A stretch of 64,000 bases of DNA, from the NCBI GenBank assembly GCA_036502625.1, contig DASXYG010000017.1, positions 17,957 to 81,956 of the forward strand, in the 5' to 3' direction. The notes beneath the pieces are model-generated. The model was not told where the DNA came from and searched no databases. It was given only the letters and a program-made list of their open reading frames with translations. Position 1 is the stretch's first letter. Each line of letters opens with the position of its first letter. Origin of the DNA: DASXYG01 sp036502625. GTDB lineage: Bacteria; Actinomycetota; Actinomycetes; Streptosporangiales; Streptosporangiaceae. Below, one piece after another: positions 16,450 to 25,508 of this stretch. A program made the position numbers and the translations under genes.

Positions 16450-17889
16450 ATGGTGACCCAGCGAACCGACGACCCCAAGGCCGCACCGGCCATCACGGCG
16501 GCGCGCCCGGTACGCCCCGGCGGCGTCCTGGCCGCGCTGATCGTGGTGGTCCTCGCGTACGGGCTGCTCCAGACGATGCTGGTGCCCACGCTCGGCGTGC
16601 TCCAGCGCGACCTGCGCGCGAGCGCCGGCGCGGTGTCCTGGGCCGTCCTGTCGGCGACGCTGCTGACCAGCGCGGTCGCCACCCCGGTCGCGAGCCGCCT
16701 GGCCGACAGGTACGGGCACCGCCGCGTGCTGCTGTACTGCCTGGCGATCAACCTGGTGGGCACCGTGGGCGCCGGGCTCGCCCCGGACGTCGGCGTGCTG
16801 ATCGTCTTCCGCGCCGTGCAGGGCATCAGCCTCGCGTTCCTGCCGCTGTCGTTCGCGATCGTCCGCGAGGTCATGCCGCCGCGGCGGGTGCCGCTCGGCC
16901 TGGCGCTGACGTCCGGGCTCGTCGGCGGCACGGCCGGGATCGGGCTACTGCTCGGCGGCGTCCTCGTCGACCACACGACATGGCGGCTGCTGTTCGCCGT
17001 CGGCGCCGTCCTGTCCGCGGCCGGGTTCGCGCTGACCGCCGTACTGGTCCCGGCCACGCCGCCGCACGGCAGCGGCCGGCTCGACATACCCGGCACGCTC
17101 ACGCTGACGGCCGGCCTGCTCGCCCTGCTGCTCGGCATCACCGAGGGCACCGCATGGGGCTGGACGGCGCCCGGCACGCTCGGCCTGTTCGCCGCCGCCG
17201 CGGCCGTGCTCGCCGCGTTCACCGCGGTCGAACGCCGGGTCGCGCACCCGGTGCTGGACATCGCGCTGCTGACCCGCGGGCCGCTGCTGATCGCGCATCT
17301 CGGGGCGCTGGCGCTCGGCATGAACCAGTTCGTGTTCTACATCCTGCTGCCCCGGCTGGCCGAGGCGCCCCGGTCATCCGGGCCCGATCCGTACGGGTTC
17401 GGCACGACCGTCACGGGCGCGGCGCTGATCCTGCTGCCCAGCACGCTGCTGACGCTGCCCGCGAGCTGGAGCACGAACCTGGTGGCGCGCGTGCTCGGGC
17501 CGCGCGCGCCGCTGTCGGCCGGGCTGGCGCTCGCGTGCGGGGGCGGTGCGGCGCTCACCCTCGCGCACGGCCGGCCGGTCCAGGTGGTGCTCGGCTACCT
17601 GGTGTGCGGCGCCGGGTACGGGCTGGCCATCGCCGTCCTGCCGCGGCTGGTCAACGCCGCGGGGCCGGTCGCGCAGAGCGGGACCGCGAACGGCGCGAAC
17701 ACCGTCGCCCGCACGGTGGGCGGCGCGCTCGGCAGCCAGATCGGCGCCGCGATGGTCGCCGGCGCCGCGCTCCCCGGTTCCGGCGTGCCCGCGTCGAGCG
17801 GCTACACGCTGGCGTTCGGCTTCGCCACGGTGGTCGCCGGGCTCGGCGCGCTGCTGCCGCTCCTCGGCCGCGTCCGTACGGCTTCCTGA
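16450..17889 (+). CDS. MFS drug-efflux transporter (DHA2, 14-helix type)
   Basis: The 479-residue protein has the MFS loop motif ASRLADRYGHRRVLLYC after helix 2 and the antiporter-type helix GLVGGTAGIGLLLGGVLVD. The number of hydrophobic segments fits the 14-helix DHA2 group. It would export small lipophilic or cationic compounds by proton antiport. It is divergent from a TetR gene with paired palindromes in between. A second TetR gene follows 62 bases downstream behind its own palindrome. Confidence 0.85.
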   Translation: MVTQRTDDPKAAPAITAARPVRPGGVLAALIVVVLAYGLLQTMLVPTLGVLQRDLRASAGAVSWAVLSATLLTSAVATPVASRLADRYGHRRVLLYCLAINLVGTVGAGLAPDVGVLIVFRAVQGISLAFLPLSFAIVREVMPPRRVPLGLALTSGLVGGTAGIGLLLGGVLVDHTTWRLLFAVGAVLSAAGFALTAVLVPATPPHGSGRLDIPGTLTLTAGLLALLLGITEGTAWGWTAPGTLGLFAAAAAVLAAFTAVERRVAHPVLDIALLTRGPLLIAHLGALALGMNQFVFYILLPRLAEAPRSSGPDPYGFGTTVTGAALILLPSTLLTLPASWSTNLVARVLGPRAPLSAGLALACGGGAALTLAHGRPVQVVLGYLVCGAGYGLAIAVLPRLVNAAGPVAQSGTANGANTVARTVGGALGSQIGAAMVAGAALPGSGVPASSGYTLAFGFATVVAGLGALLPLLGRVRTAS

Positions 17890-17891
17890 CC

Positions 17892-17918
17892 GGTGACCAG
17901 AATGCTAATCTGGTCACC
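17892..17918. promoter_or_regulatory. 27-base palindromic operator upstream of TetR gene
   Basis: GGTGACCAGA and TCTGGTCACC form perfect 10-base arms around a 7-base spacer (ATGCTAA). The element starts three bases after the stop of the MFS gene and ends 33 bases before the GTG of the TetR gene, so it most likely serves autoregulation of that gene and the coupled methyltransferase. Confidence 0.8.
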
Positions 17919-17951
17919 AGTCATCAGGCGGCCGTACGGACGGAGGCGCGC

Positions 17952-18674
17952 GTGGCCGACGACAAGGGCACCGACCGGCGGGAACGCGCCGACAGGATCC
18001 TCGACACCGCGAAGGACCTGCTGCTGCGCTGGGGCTACCGCCGGGTCACGATCGACGAGATCGCGGCGCGGTCCGGCGTCGGCAAGGGCACCGTCTACCT
18101 CCACTGGCGCACCCGCGAGCAGCTCTTCATGGCCGTCGCCGCCCGCGAGGCCGCCGCGATGTACGGCGGCGTGGCCGACGCGATGGCCGCCGACCCGGGC
18201 GAGGTCGCGCTGCACCGCTACATGCGGCGGCTCTTCGTCGAGGCCATGGAGCGCCCCGTGCTGCGCGCCGTCTTCACCCGCGACACCGACACCCTCGGCA
18301 AGCTGCTGTCCGCCCCCGCCTACCGCTCGCTCGAACGGGCCAAGCTCGTCGCCTCGCACGACTACCTGCGGCTGCTCATCGACGCGGGCCTGCTCCGCGA
18401 CGACCTCTCCCCCGCCGACATCGACTACCCGCTGACCACCATCGTGTTCGGCTTCTTCGCCGCCGAGCCGCTGCTCCCGCCGGACCTCGGCCTGACCCTG
18501 CACGACAAGGCCGACCACCTGGCCGACGCCCTGCGCCGTACGTTCGGGCCCGCGCGCGAACCGTCGCACGCCCGCCACGCCGCCGCCGCGCCGGGCGCCG
18601 TCGCCGCCTTCCGCACCCTCGCCGACGAGTTCCGCGCCGCCGCGTACGGCGCGGATGGAGGAACCCATGAGTGA
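17952..18674 (+). CDS. TetR-family transcriptional regulator
   Basis: The 240-residue protein has a canonical N-terminal domain: RADRILDTAKDLLLRWGYRR, then VTIDEIAARSGVGKGTVYLHW. The ligand domain is long, and the last 50 residues are Ala/His-rich and probably disordered. The GTG start follows GGAGGCGC. The 3' end overlaps the next gene, a membrane-anchored methyltransferase, by eight bases, so the two form an operon under the 27-base palindrome just upstream. Confidence 0.9.
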   Translation: MADDKGTDRRERADRILDTAKDLLLRWGYRRVTIDEIAARSGVGKGTVYLHWRTREQLFMAVAAREAAAMYGGVADAMAADPGEVALHRYMRRLFVEAMERPVLRAVFTRDTDTLGKLLSAPAYRSLERAKLVASHDYLRLLIDAGLLRDDLSPADIDYPLTTIVFGFFAAEPLLPPDLGLTLHDKADHLADALRRTFGPAREPSHARHAAAAPGAVAAFRTLADEFRAAAYGADGGTHE

Positions 18675-19440
18675 CAGCGCGCCCATCGCCACGCTCGGCC
18701 GCCCGCGCGGCGAATACGGCTACGACGGCGACTACCGGGTGGTGCCCGCCCCGGTCGTCGCCGGCATCTACGTCCTGATCTGCCTGGTCCCCGTCGTCTT
18801 CGCGATCGTCGAGGCGGCGGGCGGCCGTGCGGTGACCGCCGTCGTGCTCGGCCTGGTGGCGGTGCTGCTCATCGCCATGGGCGTGAGCGCGATCTACTGC
18901 ACCCGCGTCGGCAAGTTCCGGGTGTGGGCCGAGGTGCTCAGCGGGCTCGGCCTGCGCGGCGACGAGCGCGTGCTGGACATCGGCTGCGGGCGCGGCGCGG
19001 TCCTGCTCGCCGTGGCGAAGCTGCTGCCGCGCGGCCGGGCCGTCGGCGTCGACCTCTGGCGCGCCGACCAGACGGGCAACGGTCCCGAGGCGACCCGGCG
19101 CAACGCCGACATCGAGGGCGTGGCCGACCGGATGGAGCTGCACACCGGCGACATGACCCGGCTGCCGTTCGACGACGATTCGTTCGACCTCATCGTGAGC
19201 AGCCTGGCCATCCACAACGTGCCCGGCATGCCCGGACGGCTGGCCGCCGTCGAGGAGGCCGCGCGCGTGCTGTGCCCCGGCGGCCGGATCGCCATCGCCG
19301 ACATCGGCTTCACCAAGCGCTACGCCGCCCGGCTGACCGAGCTGGGCCTGCGGGACGTACGCCGCCGCGGCCTCGGCCCGCGCGCCTGGTGGACCGGCCC
19401 GTGGATCGCGACGTACCTGGTGACCGCCACCAAGCCCTAG
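18667..19440 (+). CDS. Membrane-anchored class I SAM methyltransferase
   Basis: The 257-residue protein has two hydrophobic helices near residues 27-75, then a Rossmann methyltransferase: VLDIGCGRGAVLLAVAKLLP, VGVDLW, HTGDMTRLPFDDDSFDLIVS, and GRIAIADIG. The ATG at 18667 is preceded by GGAGG; an in-frame ATG at 18655 overlaps that ribosome-binding site and is less likely. A close paralogue with the same helix-plus-domain layout lies at 42596-43327. The acceptor is unknown; membrane attachment suggests a lipid or quinone-like substrate, which is inference. Confidence 0.83.
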   Translation: MSDSAPIATLGRPRGEYGYDGDYRVVPAPVVAGIYVLICLVPVVFAIVEAAGGRAVTAVVLGLVAVLLIAMGVSAIYCTRVGKFRVWAEVLSGLGLRGDERVLDIGCGRGAVLLAVAKLLPRGRAVGVDLWRADQTGNGPEATRRNADIEGVADRMELHTGDMTRLPFDDDSFDLIVSSLAIHNVPGMPGRLAAVEEAARVLCPGGRIAIADIGFTKRYAARLTELGLRDVRRRGLGPRAWWTGPWIATYLVTATKP

Positions 19441-20219
19441 AGCCGGGCGACGCCGCCGAGGATGCGGATGTAGGTGTCGGCCTCGTGCGCGCGCCAGCTC
19501 CCGACCGGTGCGACGCCGGGCTCGACGAGCGCGGCGCCGTCGAACATCGCCTCGATCCGGGCGCGCGAACGGAAGACCGCCTCGACGGAGGACGCGGCGT
19601 ACGCGGCCTCGATGGCCTGGACGTCGGTGTGGGTGAGACCCTCGGTGGTGGCCATCGAGAGCACCAGGTGGCTGCCCGGCGCCAGCGCCGCGCGCAGCAC
19701 CGGGAGGACCTGCTCGGCCTCGGGCACGAAGTGGAACACCGCGACGGCCAGCAGCGCCACGGGCCGGTCGAAGTCCAGCGTGCCGCGCACGTCGGGGTGG
19801 TCCAGGATCGCCGCCGGGTCGCGTACGTCGGCGTGCACCGGGACGACGCCGTCGTGGGTGGCGCGCAGCGCGCGGTTGTGCGCGGTCACGATCGGGTCGT
19901 TGTCCACGTAGACGACCCGCGCGGCCGGGTTCGCCTCGCGGGCCACCTCGTGCACGTTCGGCGAGGTGGGGATGCCGGTGCCGAGGTCGAGGAACTGGTC
20001 GACGCCCTGCTCGGCGACGAAGCGCACGGCGCGGATGAGGAAGCCGCGGTTGGCGCGGGCGAGCCGCTGCTGCTCCGGATGCGCCTTGATCACCTGCTCC
20101 GCGGCGTTCCGGTCGGCCGGGAAGTTGTCCTTGCCGCCGAGGTAGTAGTCGTACATACGGGCCGGCGACGCCACCGACGTGTCGATCTCGGCGTGCGGCT
20201 CGGGCGAGGGGGTGTTCAC
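19437..20219 (-). CDS. SAM-dependent methyltransferase, Methyltransf_19 (DUF574) family
   Basis: The 260-residue protein has the actinomycete-specific family pattern: ARMYDYYLGGKDNFPADR near residue 20, FLIRAVRFVAEQGVDQFLDLG with the SAM loop GTGIPTSPNVHEVA, and VVYVDNDPIVTAHN. These are expanded families in actinobacteria whose natural substrates are mostly unknown. Its stop shares CTAG with the convergent membrane-anchored methyltransferase gene. It is divergent from a TetR gene across about 100 bases carrying a 34-base palindrome. Confidence 0.9.
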   Translation of the reverse strand: MNTPSPEPHAEIDTSVASPARMYDYYLGGKDNFPADRNAAEQVIKAHPEQQRLARANRGFLIRAVRFVAEQGVDQFLDLGTGIPTSPNVHEVAREANPAARVVYVDNDPIVTAHNRALRATHDGVVPVHADVRDPAAILDHPDVRGTLDFDRPVALLAVAVFHFVPEAEQVLPVLRAALAPGSHLVLSMATTEGLTHTDVQAIEAAYAASSVEAVFRSRARIEAMFDGAALVEPGVAPVGSWRAHEADTYIRILGGVARL

Positions 20220-20275
20220 GCCCGGGACCCTACCGCCACGGCCGCGATCATGTGGCGAACGTTACGCCGCAATTC

Positions 20276-20309
20276 CTGTCCGATCGGTCAGACCTGACCG
20301 ATCGGACAG
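20276..20309. promoter_or_regulatory. 34-base palindromic operator
   Basis: CTGTCCGATCGGTCA and its exact complement TGACCGATCGGACAG form perfect 15-base arms around GACC. Each arm itself holds the smaller palindrome CCGATCGG, so two dimers could bind side by side. The element ends 14 bases before the ATG of the TetR gene, placing it over the likely promoter or transcript start. Confidence 0.85.
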
Positions 20310-20323
20310 TTAGGGTGCCTGAC

Positions 20324-20875
20324 ATGGCCCGATCCGGTTCGGCGCTGCGCGCGCGGCTGCTCGACGCCGCGCTGCGGCTCTTCTCCGCGTACGGCTTCCG
20401 CGGCACGTCGCTGAACGACATCGCCGTCGAGGTCGGGTGCTCGAAGGCGTCGCTGCTGTACCACTTCAGCAGCAAGGAGGCGATCCTCGCCGAGGTGCTC
20501 GCGCCGACCGTGGAGGCGGTGGGCGAGCTGAACGCGCGCCTGCGCGGCCTGCCGGACGGCCAGGTCACCGCGGAGGCGATCGACGGCTTCGTGGAGCTGG
20601 CGCTGCGGTTCCGGCGGGAGCTCGCGCTGCTGCTGTCCGACGTGCCCGAGACCACCGGGAGCCTCGCGTGGAGCGACGGCGTGCCGACGGACGTCCGGCA
20701 CCTGCTGACCGCGCTGTCCGGCCGTTCGGCCGAGCCGCGGGAACGGCTGCGCGGCTGGATGGCGCTCGGCGCGGTCGTCATGGCGTCGGCGAGCGGGGTG
20801 GAGCTGCCGCGCGACCGGCTGCGCGAGGAGCTGACGCGCGGCGCGCGGCGGATGTTGGACGACGAACGGGCCTGA
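20324..20875 (+). CDS. TetR-family repressor of the MMPL transporter operon
   Basis: The 183-residue regulator starts at the ATG at 20324, since an in-frame upstream ATG would place the operator inside the gene. Its helix-turn-helix reads SLNDIAVEVGCSKASLLYHF, preceded by LLDAALRLFSAYGFRG. The gene ends 32 bases before the MMPL transporter gene on the same strand, so the two form an operon controlled by the 34-base palindrome immediately upstream. The ligand is unknown. Confidence 0.9.
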   Translation: MARSGSALRARLLDAALRLFSAYGFRGTSLNDIAVEVGCSKASLLYHFSSKEAILAEVLAPTVEAVGELNARLRGLPDGQVTAEAIDGFVELALRFRRELALLLSDVPETTGSLAWSDGVPTDVRHLLTALSGRSAEPRERLRGWMALGAVVMASASGVELPRDRLREELTRGARRMLDDERA

Positions 20876-20907
20876 CCCGCGTCAGGCGTCAAGAGGGGGA
20901 TCACGGG

Positions 20908-23076
20908 GTGGCGGCTTCGCTGTACCGGCTCGGCCGGTTCTGTTTCCATCGACGCGGCCGGGTGGTGGCCGTATGGCTGCTGCTGCTCGCGGTGCTCGGC
21001 ATCGCCGCCGCGGTGTTCCGTGGCCCGGCCAGCGACCAGTTCACCATGCCGGGCACCGAGTCCCAGCGTGCGCTGTCCACGCTTCAGCACGAGTTCCCGC
21101 AGGCCGCGGGTGCGTCCGGCACGATCGTCGTCGCCTCGACGACCGGGAAGCCGCTGACGCCGAAGCAGGTGCGGCCGGTCCTCGACCAGGCGGAGAAGGT
21201 GCCGGGCGTGAGCGGCGCGGTGAGCCCGTTCGCCGCGCACAGCCTCACCCGCGACGGCGCCACCGCCCTGGTCGCGGTGCAGTTCTCCACCGACACCGAC
21301 AAGATCACCGACGCGCAGCGGTCGGCGTACGAGCACGTGGGCGACTCGCTGCACGGCCTGCGGGTCGAACACGCCGACCTGGGCACGGAGGCGCCGGACG
21401 TCGGCTCGACCGAGGCGATCGGCGTCATCGTGGCCGCCGTGGTGCTGGTGATCACGTTCGGCTCGCTGGTGGCCGCCGGCATGACGCTGCTGAACGCGCT
21501 GATCGGCGTCGGCGCCGGAATGGCCGGGCTGTACGCGCTCAGCAGCGTGGTCGAGCTGACCTCCGTCGCGCCGATCCTCGCGCTGATGCTGGGCCTCGCC
21601 GTCGGCATCGACTACTCCCTGTTCATCACCTCGCGCTACCGGCAGTTCCTCGCCGACGGCATGGATCCGCGCGAGGCCGCCGGGCGCGCGATCGGCACCG
21701 CCGGCTCGGCCGTGGTGTTCGCCGGCGCCACGGTGGTGATCGCGCTGGCCGGGCTGTCGGTGGTCGGCATCCCGTTCCTGACCGTGATGGGCCTGGCCGC
21801 GGCCGGCACGATCGCGGTCGCCGTCCTGGTGGCGCTCACCCTGCTGCCCGCCGTCCTCGGATTCGCCGGCGAGCGCGTGCTGCGCCGCTCGCAGCGCAGC
21901 GGCCACAAGGGCGGCGAACGCGCGGCGCCGCGCGAGGGGTTCGGGTTCGCCTGGGGCCGGATCGTCACCCGCCTGCGCATCCCCATCGTCATCGTCGGCG
22001 TGCTCGGCCTCGGCGCCCTCGCGCTGCCCGCGCAGGACATGCGGCTCGCCCTGCCGGACGCCTCGACCCAGTCCGTAGGCACCCCGGGACGCGACGCGTA
22101 CGACCTGATCAGCAAGAGGTTCGGCGAGGGCGTCAACGGCCGGCTCGTCGCCGTGATCACCTCCGACCACGCGTCCGACACGGCCACCGCGGTCGGCCGG
22201 GCCGCCGCCGCGATCAACGGCGCCGACGGCGTCCGTACGGTGACCACGCCGCAGTTCAACCGCGACCACACGGCGGCGATGCTGCCGATCATCCCGGACA
22301 AAGGCCCGACGGACGCCGCCACCGAGCGTGCCGTCCACGACATCAGGGACCGCGTGGCGGGCATCGGCGGCGCGCGCATCGAGCTGACCGGGCAGACCGC
22401 ACAGGGCATCGACGTCTCGGACAAGCTCGCCGACGCTTTGCCGATCTACCTGCTGCTCGTCGTCGGGCTGTCGTTCCTGCTGCTCATGCTGGTGTTCCGC
22501 TCGATCCTCGTGCCGCTGAAGGCCGCGCTCGGCTTCCTGCTGACCGTCGGCGCCACGTTCGGCATCACGGTGGCGGTGTTCCAGCAGGGGCACCTGGCCG
22601 GCCTGATCGGGCTGGAGACGCCGGGGCCGCTCGTCAGCTTCCTGCCGATCCTGCTCATCGGCATCCTGTTCGGCCTGGCCATGGACTACGAGGTGTTCCT
22701 CGTCTCGCGGATGCGGGAGGACTTCGTGCACGGCGGGTCCGCGCGGCGTGCCACGATCAGCGGCCTGGGGCACAACGCCAAGGTGGTGACGGCCGCCGCG
22801 CTGATCATGACGGCGGTGTTCGGCGGGTTCACGCCGACGTCCAACGCGATCATCAAGTCGATCGGGTTCGCGCTGGCGGTGGGCGTGGTCGTGGACGCCT
22901 TCATCGTCCGCATGACGATCGTGCCGGCGGTGATGTCGCTGCTCGGCCGCGCCGCCTGGTGGCTGCCGCGCTGGCTGTCCTGGCTCCTGCCGAACCTCGA
23001 CGTCGAGGGCGCGGCGCTGGCGAAGGACGACGACGGCGCGGCGCCGCCGAGGGAGCGCGAGCTCGCCGAGCGGTGA
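20908..23076 (+). CDS. MMPL/RND-family transporter
   Basis: The 722-residue protein has the MMPL layout: one helix at residues 15-35, a first extracytoplasmic domain, a six-helix bundle with the proton-relay motif GLAVGIDYSLFITSRYR, then a second helix, domain and bundle with GILFGLAMDYEVFLVSRMRE. The two Asp-Tyr pairs (IDYS, MDYE) match those that couple proton flow in MmpL3-like proteins. The GTG start follows AAGAGGGGGA. The family exports lipids, siderophores or drugs; the substrate here is unknown. Confidence 0.93.
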   Translation: MAASLYRLGRFCFHRRGRVVAVWLLLLAVLGIAAAVFRGPASDQFTMPGTESQRALSTLQHEFPQAAGASGTIVVASTTGKPLTPKQVRPVLDQAEKVPGVSGAVSPFAAHSLTRDGATALVAVQFSTDTDKITDAQRSAYEHVGDSLHGLRVEHADLGTEAPDVGSTEAIGVIVAAVVLVITFGSLVAAGMTLLNALIGVGAGMAGLYALSSVVELTSVAPILALMLGLAVGIDYSLFITSRYRQFLADGMDPREAAGRAIGTAGSAVVFAGATVVIALAGLSVVGIPFLTVMGLAAAGTIAVAVLVALTLLPAVLGFAGERVLRRSQRSGHKGGERAAPREGFGFAWGRIVTRLRIPIVIVGVLGLGALALPAQDMRLALPDASTQSVGTPGRDAYDLISKRFGEGVNGRLVAVITSDHASDTATAVGRAAAAINGADGVRTVTTPQFNRDHTAAMLPIIPDKGPTDAATERAVHDIRDRVAGIGGARIELTGQTAQGIDVSDKLADALPIYLLLVVGLSFLLLMLVFRSILVPLKAALGFLLTVGATFGITVAVFQQGHLAGLIGLETPGPLVSFLPILLIGILFGLAMDYEVFLVSRMREDFVHGGSARRATISGLGHNAKVVTAAALIMTAVFGGFTPTSNAIIKSIGFALAVGVVVDAFIVRMTIVPAVMSLLGRAAWWLPRWLSWLLPNLDVEGAALAKDDDGAAPPRERELAER

Positions 23077-23083
23077 GCCCGCG

Positions 23084-24376
23084 CTAGCGGACCTGGATGC
23101 GGACCGCGCCGGCGAAGTTGCTGAGGTAGACGTCCTCGATCTTGACGACGTCGCCGGTGTGCGGCGCGACGAGCATCTTGCCCTGGCCGAGGTAGATCGC
23201 GACGTGCGAGACGTAGTTGGGCGCGGTGGGGTCGTTGCGCCAGAACAGCAGGTCGCCCTGGCGCGCCTGGGAGTACGGCAGGTGCTTGCCGGTGAGGAAC
23301 TGCTGGTCGGTGACGCGCGGCATGGCCACGCCCGCCTTGCCGAACGCCCACTGCACCAGGCCCGAGCAGTCGAACGCGTTCGGCCCCTCGGCGCCCCAGA
23401 CGTACGGACGGCCCAGCTTGGTGTAGCCCGCCTTGATGGCGATCGCGATGCGGTCCTGGGACAGGAAGCCGTGGGAGTCGGTCGGCGAGCTCGGCGTGGG
23501 CGTGGGCGTCGGCTGGTCGGGCGCGGTCTGGCCGGGGCGCGTCGTGGAGACCGGCTGCCGCGAGCGCAGGAACTCCACCGCCGAGCCCTTCGGCAGTGCC
23601 TTGCGCAGCGCGGCGTCCAGCTTCACGGGGTCGGCCTTGCCGGCGCTGAGCAGCAGCGCGTTGCCGCGCGGGATGCCGAGGCCCTGGGCGGTCGCGTTGG
23701 ACACGACCGCGTCGACGCCGGACAGCATCGTGGCGAACGCGCCGACCCGCAGCCGCGCCGGGAACGACGACCGGACGTCGACCGCCTGGCCGAGCGGCAG
23801 CCGCGTCTCCTGCCCCATGTCGAACGAAACGGCCATGTCGCCGGCGCTGACGTTGGACCACAGGGCGTCGGAGCCGGCCGTCGGCTTCGGGGTGTACGTA
23901 CGGAACGTGGACGGGTTGACGCCGAGGACCGTGGCCTGGTGGCCGGCGATGGTGGTGCGGGCGTAGTCGACCTGCTCGACCGAGTCGACGCCCTTCATCG
24001 CGGTGATCGCGGCCGTCTGCTTGGGCGTCACGCCGTTGGGCACGCGGACCAGGACGTCGGCGGTGTGCAGCTTCGCGAGCGGCGCCACCGGCACGATCTG
24101 GTTGGCGATGCCGACACCGGGGCTGCTGTCGGGCCGGGCCGGCACGCCGGAGAACCCGGCGTTGGTGGCCGCGACCGCGGCGTTCGCCGGGTGGTCGTCG
24201 AGGGAGAACGCGGCGAAGCCGCCCATCGTCAGCGCGAGCGTGAGCACCGCGCCGATGCCGCCGGTGGCCGCCTTGGACGCGAGATCGCGGCGTACGGCCC
24301 GATCGCGCAAGGACGCGTTCAGCCGCTCGGTGAGGCTCTCCGCGCCCATGTCGTCCGTACCGGGTCGTCCCTGCAC
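23084..24376 (-). CDS. NlpC/P60-family cell-wall hydrolase, membrane-anchored
   Basis: The 430-residue protein has one hydrophobic segment near residues 38-58 (AVLTLALTMGGFAAFSL), an extracytoplasmic region of about 240 residues of unknown fold, a Pro/Thr-rich linker (QPTPTPTPSSPT), and a C-terminal NlpC/P60 domain. Catalytic residues are visible: Cys in NAFDCSGLVQWAF, His in YVSHVAIYLG and a third polar residue in APHTGDVV. Such enzymes cleave D-gamma-Glu-to-diaminopimelate bonds in peptidoglycan stems. I chose the GTG at 24376, preceded by GGAGGAGG. Unlike the other two NlpC/P60 genes here, I see no ydaO-type leader upstream. Confidence 0.85.
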   Translation of the reverse strand: MQGRPGTDDMGAESLTERLNASLRDRAVRRDLASKAATGGIGAVLTLALTMGGFAAFSLDDHPANAAVAATNAGFSGVPARPDSSPGVGIANQIVPVAPLAKLHTADVLVRVPNGVTPKQTAAITAMKGVDSVEQVDYARTTIAGHQATVLGVNPSTFRTYTPKPTAGSDALWSNVSAGDMAVSFDMGQETRLPLGQAVDVRSSFPARLRVGAFATMLSGVDAVVSNATAQGLGIPRGNALLLSAGKADPVKLDAALRKALPKGSAVEFLRSRQPVSTTRPGQTAPDQPTPTPTPSSPTDSHGFLSQDRIAIAIKAGYTKLGRPYVWGAEGPNAFDCSGLVQWAFGKAGVAMPRVTDQQFLTGKHLPYSQARQGDLLFWRNDPTAPNYVSHVAIYLGQGKMLVAPHTGDVVKIEDVYLSNFAGAVRIQVR

Positions 24377-24560
24377 CGACAGTTCCTCCTCCGAGGCGTC
24401 CCATTCGGCCCACCCGCACACAATCACAGTCCGCGCGCCACGCCAATATCGGCGGGCGGCCGGCCCCGGGGCACTTCTGCCCGCCGCGGCCGGATCCAAC
24501 GCGCAGATCTTTGACGCACGGGCGGCCGCGATGGTTCGCCGCCGCCCGCACATTTCTTCG

Positions 24561-25508
24561 TCAGGCGGTGGCCTCGCCCGGGCCCGGCTCGGGCACGGGC
24601 TCCGGGTCGTCCGGGCCGCGCCCGGTGCGCGCCTTCAGGAACTGGCCGATGAACAGGTCGTAGACGCACGCGCCCACGACCCCGCCGACCAGCGGTCCCA
24701 CGATCGGCACCCAGAAGTAGCCGGAGAAGCTGCCGCCCTTGGGGACCGTGGCGCTGCCCGGGAACGCGTAATGGCCCCACCCGGCGAACCAGGTGAACAG
24801 CCGCGGCCCGAGGTCGCGCGCCGGGTTGATCGCGTAGCCGGCGTTCACGCCGTACGTCATGCCGATCGCGACGACGACCAGGCCGATGAACAGCGGCGCC
24901 AGGTTCGACAGCGGGCCGTTGTTGCGCCGGTCGATCAGCGCGCAGACGACGCCGACGAGGAACGCCGTGCCGACGATCTGGTCGATGACCGGCCCCCACA
25001 TGTTGCCGTGGAAGTACGGGGCCGGGAACGTCGCGAAGATCGAGAACGTCGCCTGGGACTTGTGGCCGCCGCTGTTGGCCTGGTCGAACGCGGAGATCGC
25101 GCTGGTGTAGACGGCGTACACGACGCCGGCGCCGGCGAGCCCGCCGAGCACCTGCGCGAACCAGAACGGCACGACCTTGGACCACGCGAACCCGCGGCGT
25201 ACGGCGAAGGCCAGGGTGACCGCCGGGTTGAGGTGGGCGCCGCTGACGCCGCCGCTCGCGAAGATCGCGAACGTGACCGCGAGGCCCCAGCCCCAGGCGA
25301 TGATCAGCCAGTTCGCCGGGCCGAAGGTGTCCGGCTGCTGGCGCCCGGACCCGACGAGGCCGACCAGCGCCAGCGCCACGGAGCCGCAGCCCAGCAGGAT
25401 GATGATGAACATGCCGAGGAACTCGGCGGACATCTCGCCGACGATGCCGTTGCGCCAGTCGGTGCGCGGCGTCGGCTCCGCGGCCTTGGTCTCCGTCGCC
25501 TCGGCCAT
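24561..25508 (-). CDS. glpF: Aquaporin/glycerol uptake facilitator
   Basis: The 315-residue channel has two NPA half-helix motifs, SGAHLNPAVTLAF and GYAINPARDLG, with the Arg/Asp after the second NPA typical of glycerol-permeable members. About six helices and a Pro/Glu-rich cytosolic tail are visible. Its ATG overlaps the stop of glpK (ATGA), so it is translated with glycerol kinase, which supports glycerol rather than water as the main solute. An acidic aquaglyceroporin Asp follows the second motif. Confidence 0.93.
   Translation of the reverse strand: MAEATETKAAEPTPRTDWRNGIVGEMSAEFLGMFIIILLGCGSVALALVGLVGSGRQQPDTFGPANWLIIAWGWGLAVTFAIFASGGVSGAHLNPAVTLAFAVRRGFAWSKVVPFWFAQVLGGLAGAGVVYAVYTSAISAFDQANSGGHKSQATFSIFATFPAPYFHGNMWGPVIDQIVGTAFLVGVVCALIDRRNNGPLSNLAPLFIGLVVVAIGMTYGVNAGYAINPARDLGPRLFTWFAGWGHYAFPGSATVPKGGSFSGYFWVPIVGPLVGGVVGACVYDLFIGQFLKARTGRGPDDPEPVPEPGPGEATA

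Noticed and set aside
24377..24560. Possible ydaO riboswitch upstream of the first NlpC/P60 gene
   Set aside because: None of the conserved blocks (GGGGTGAA, CCGAANCCG-CAG, TAGGCG) is present on the minus strand.
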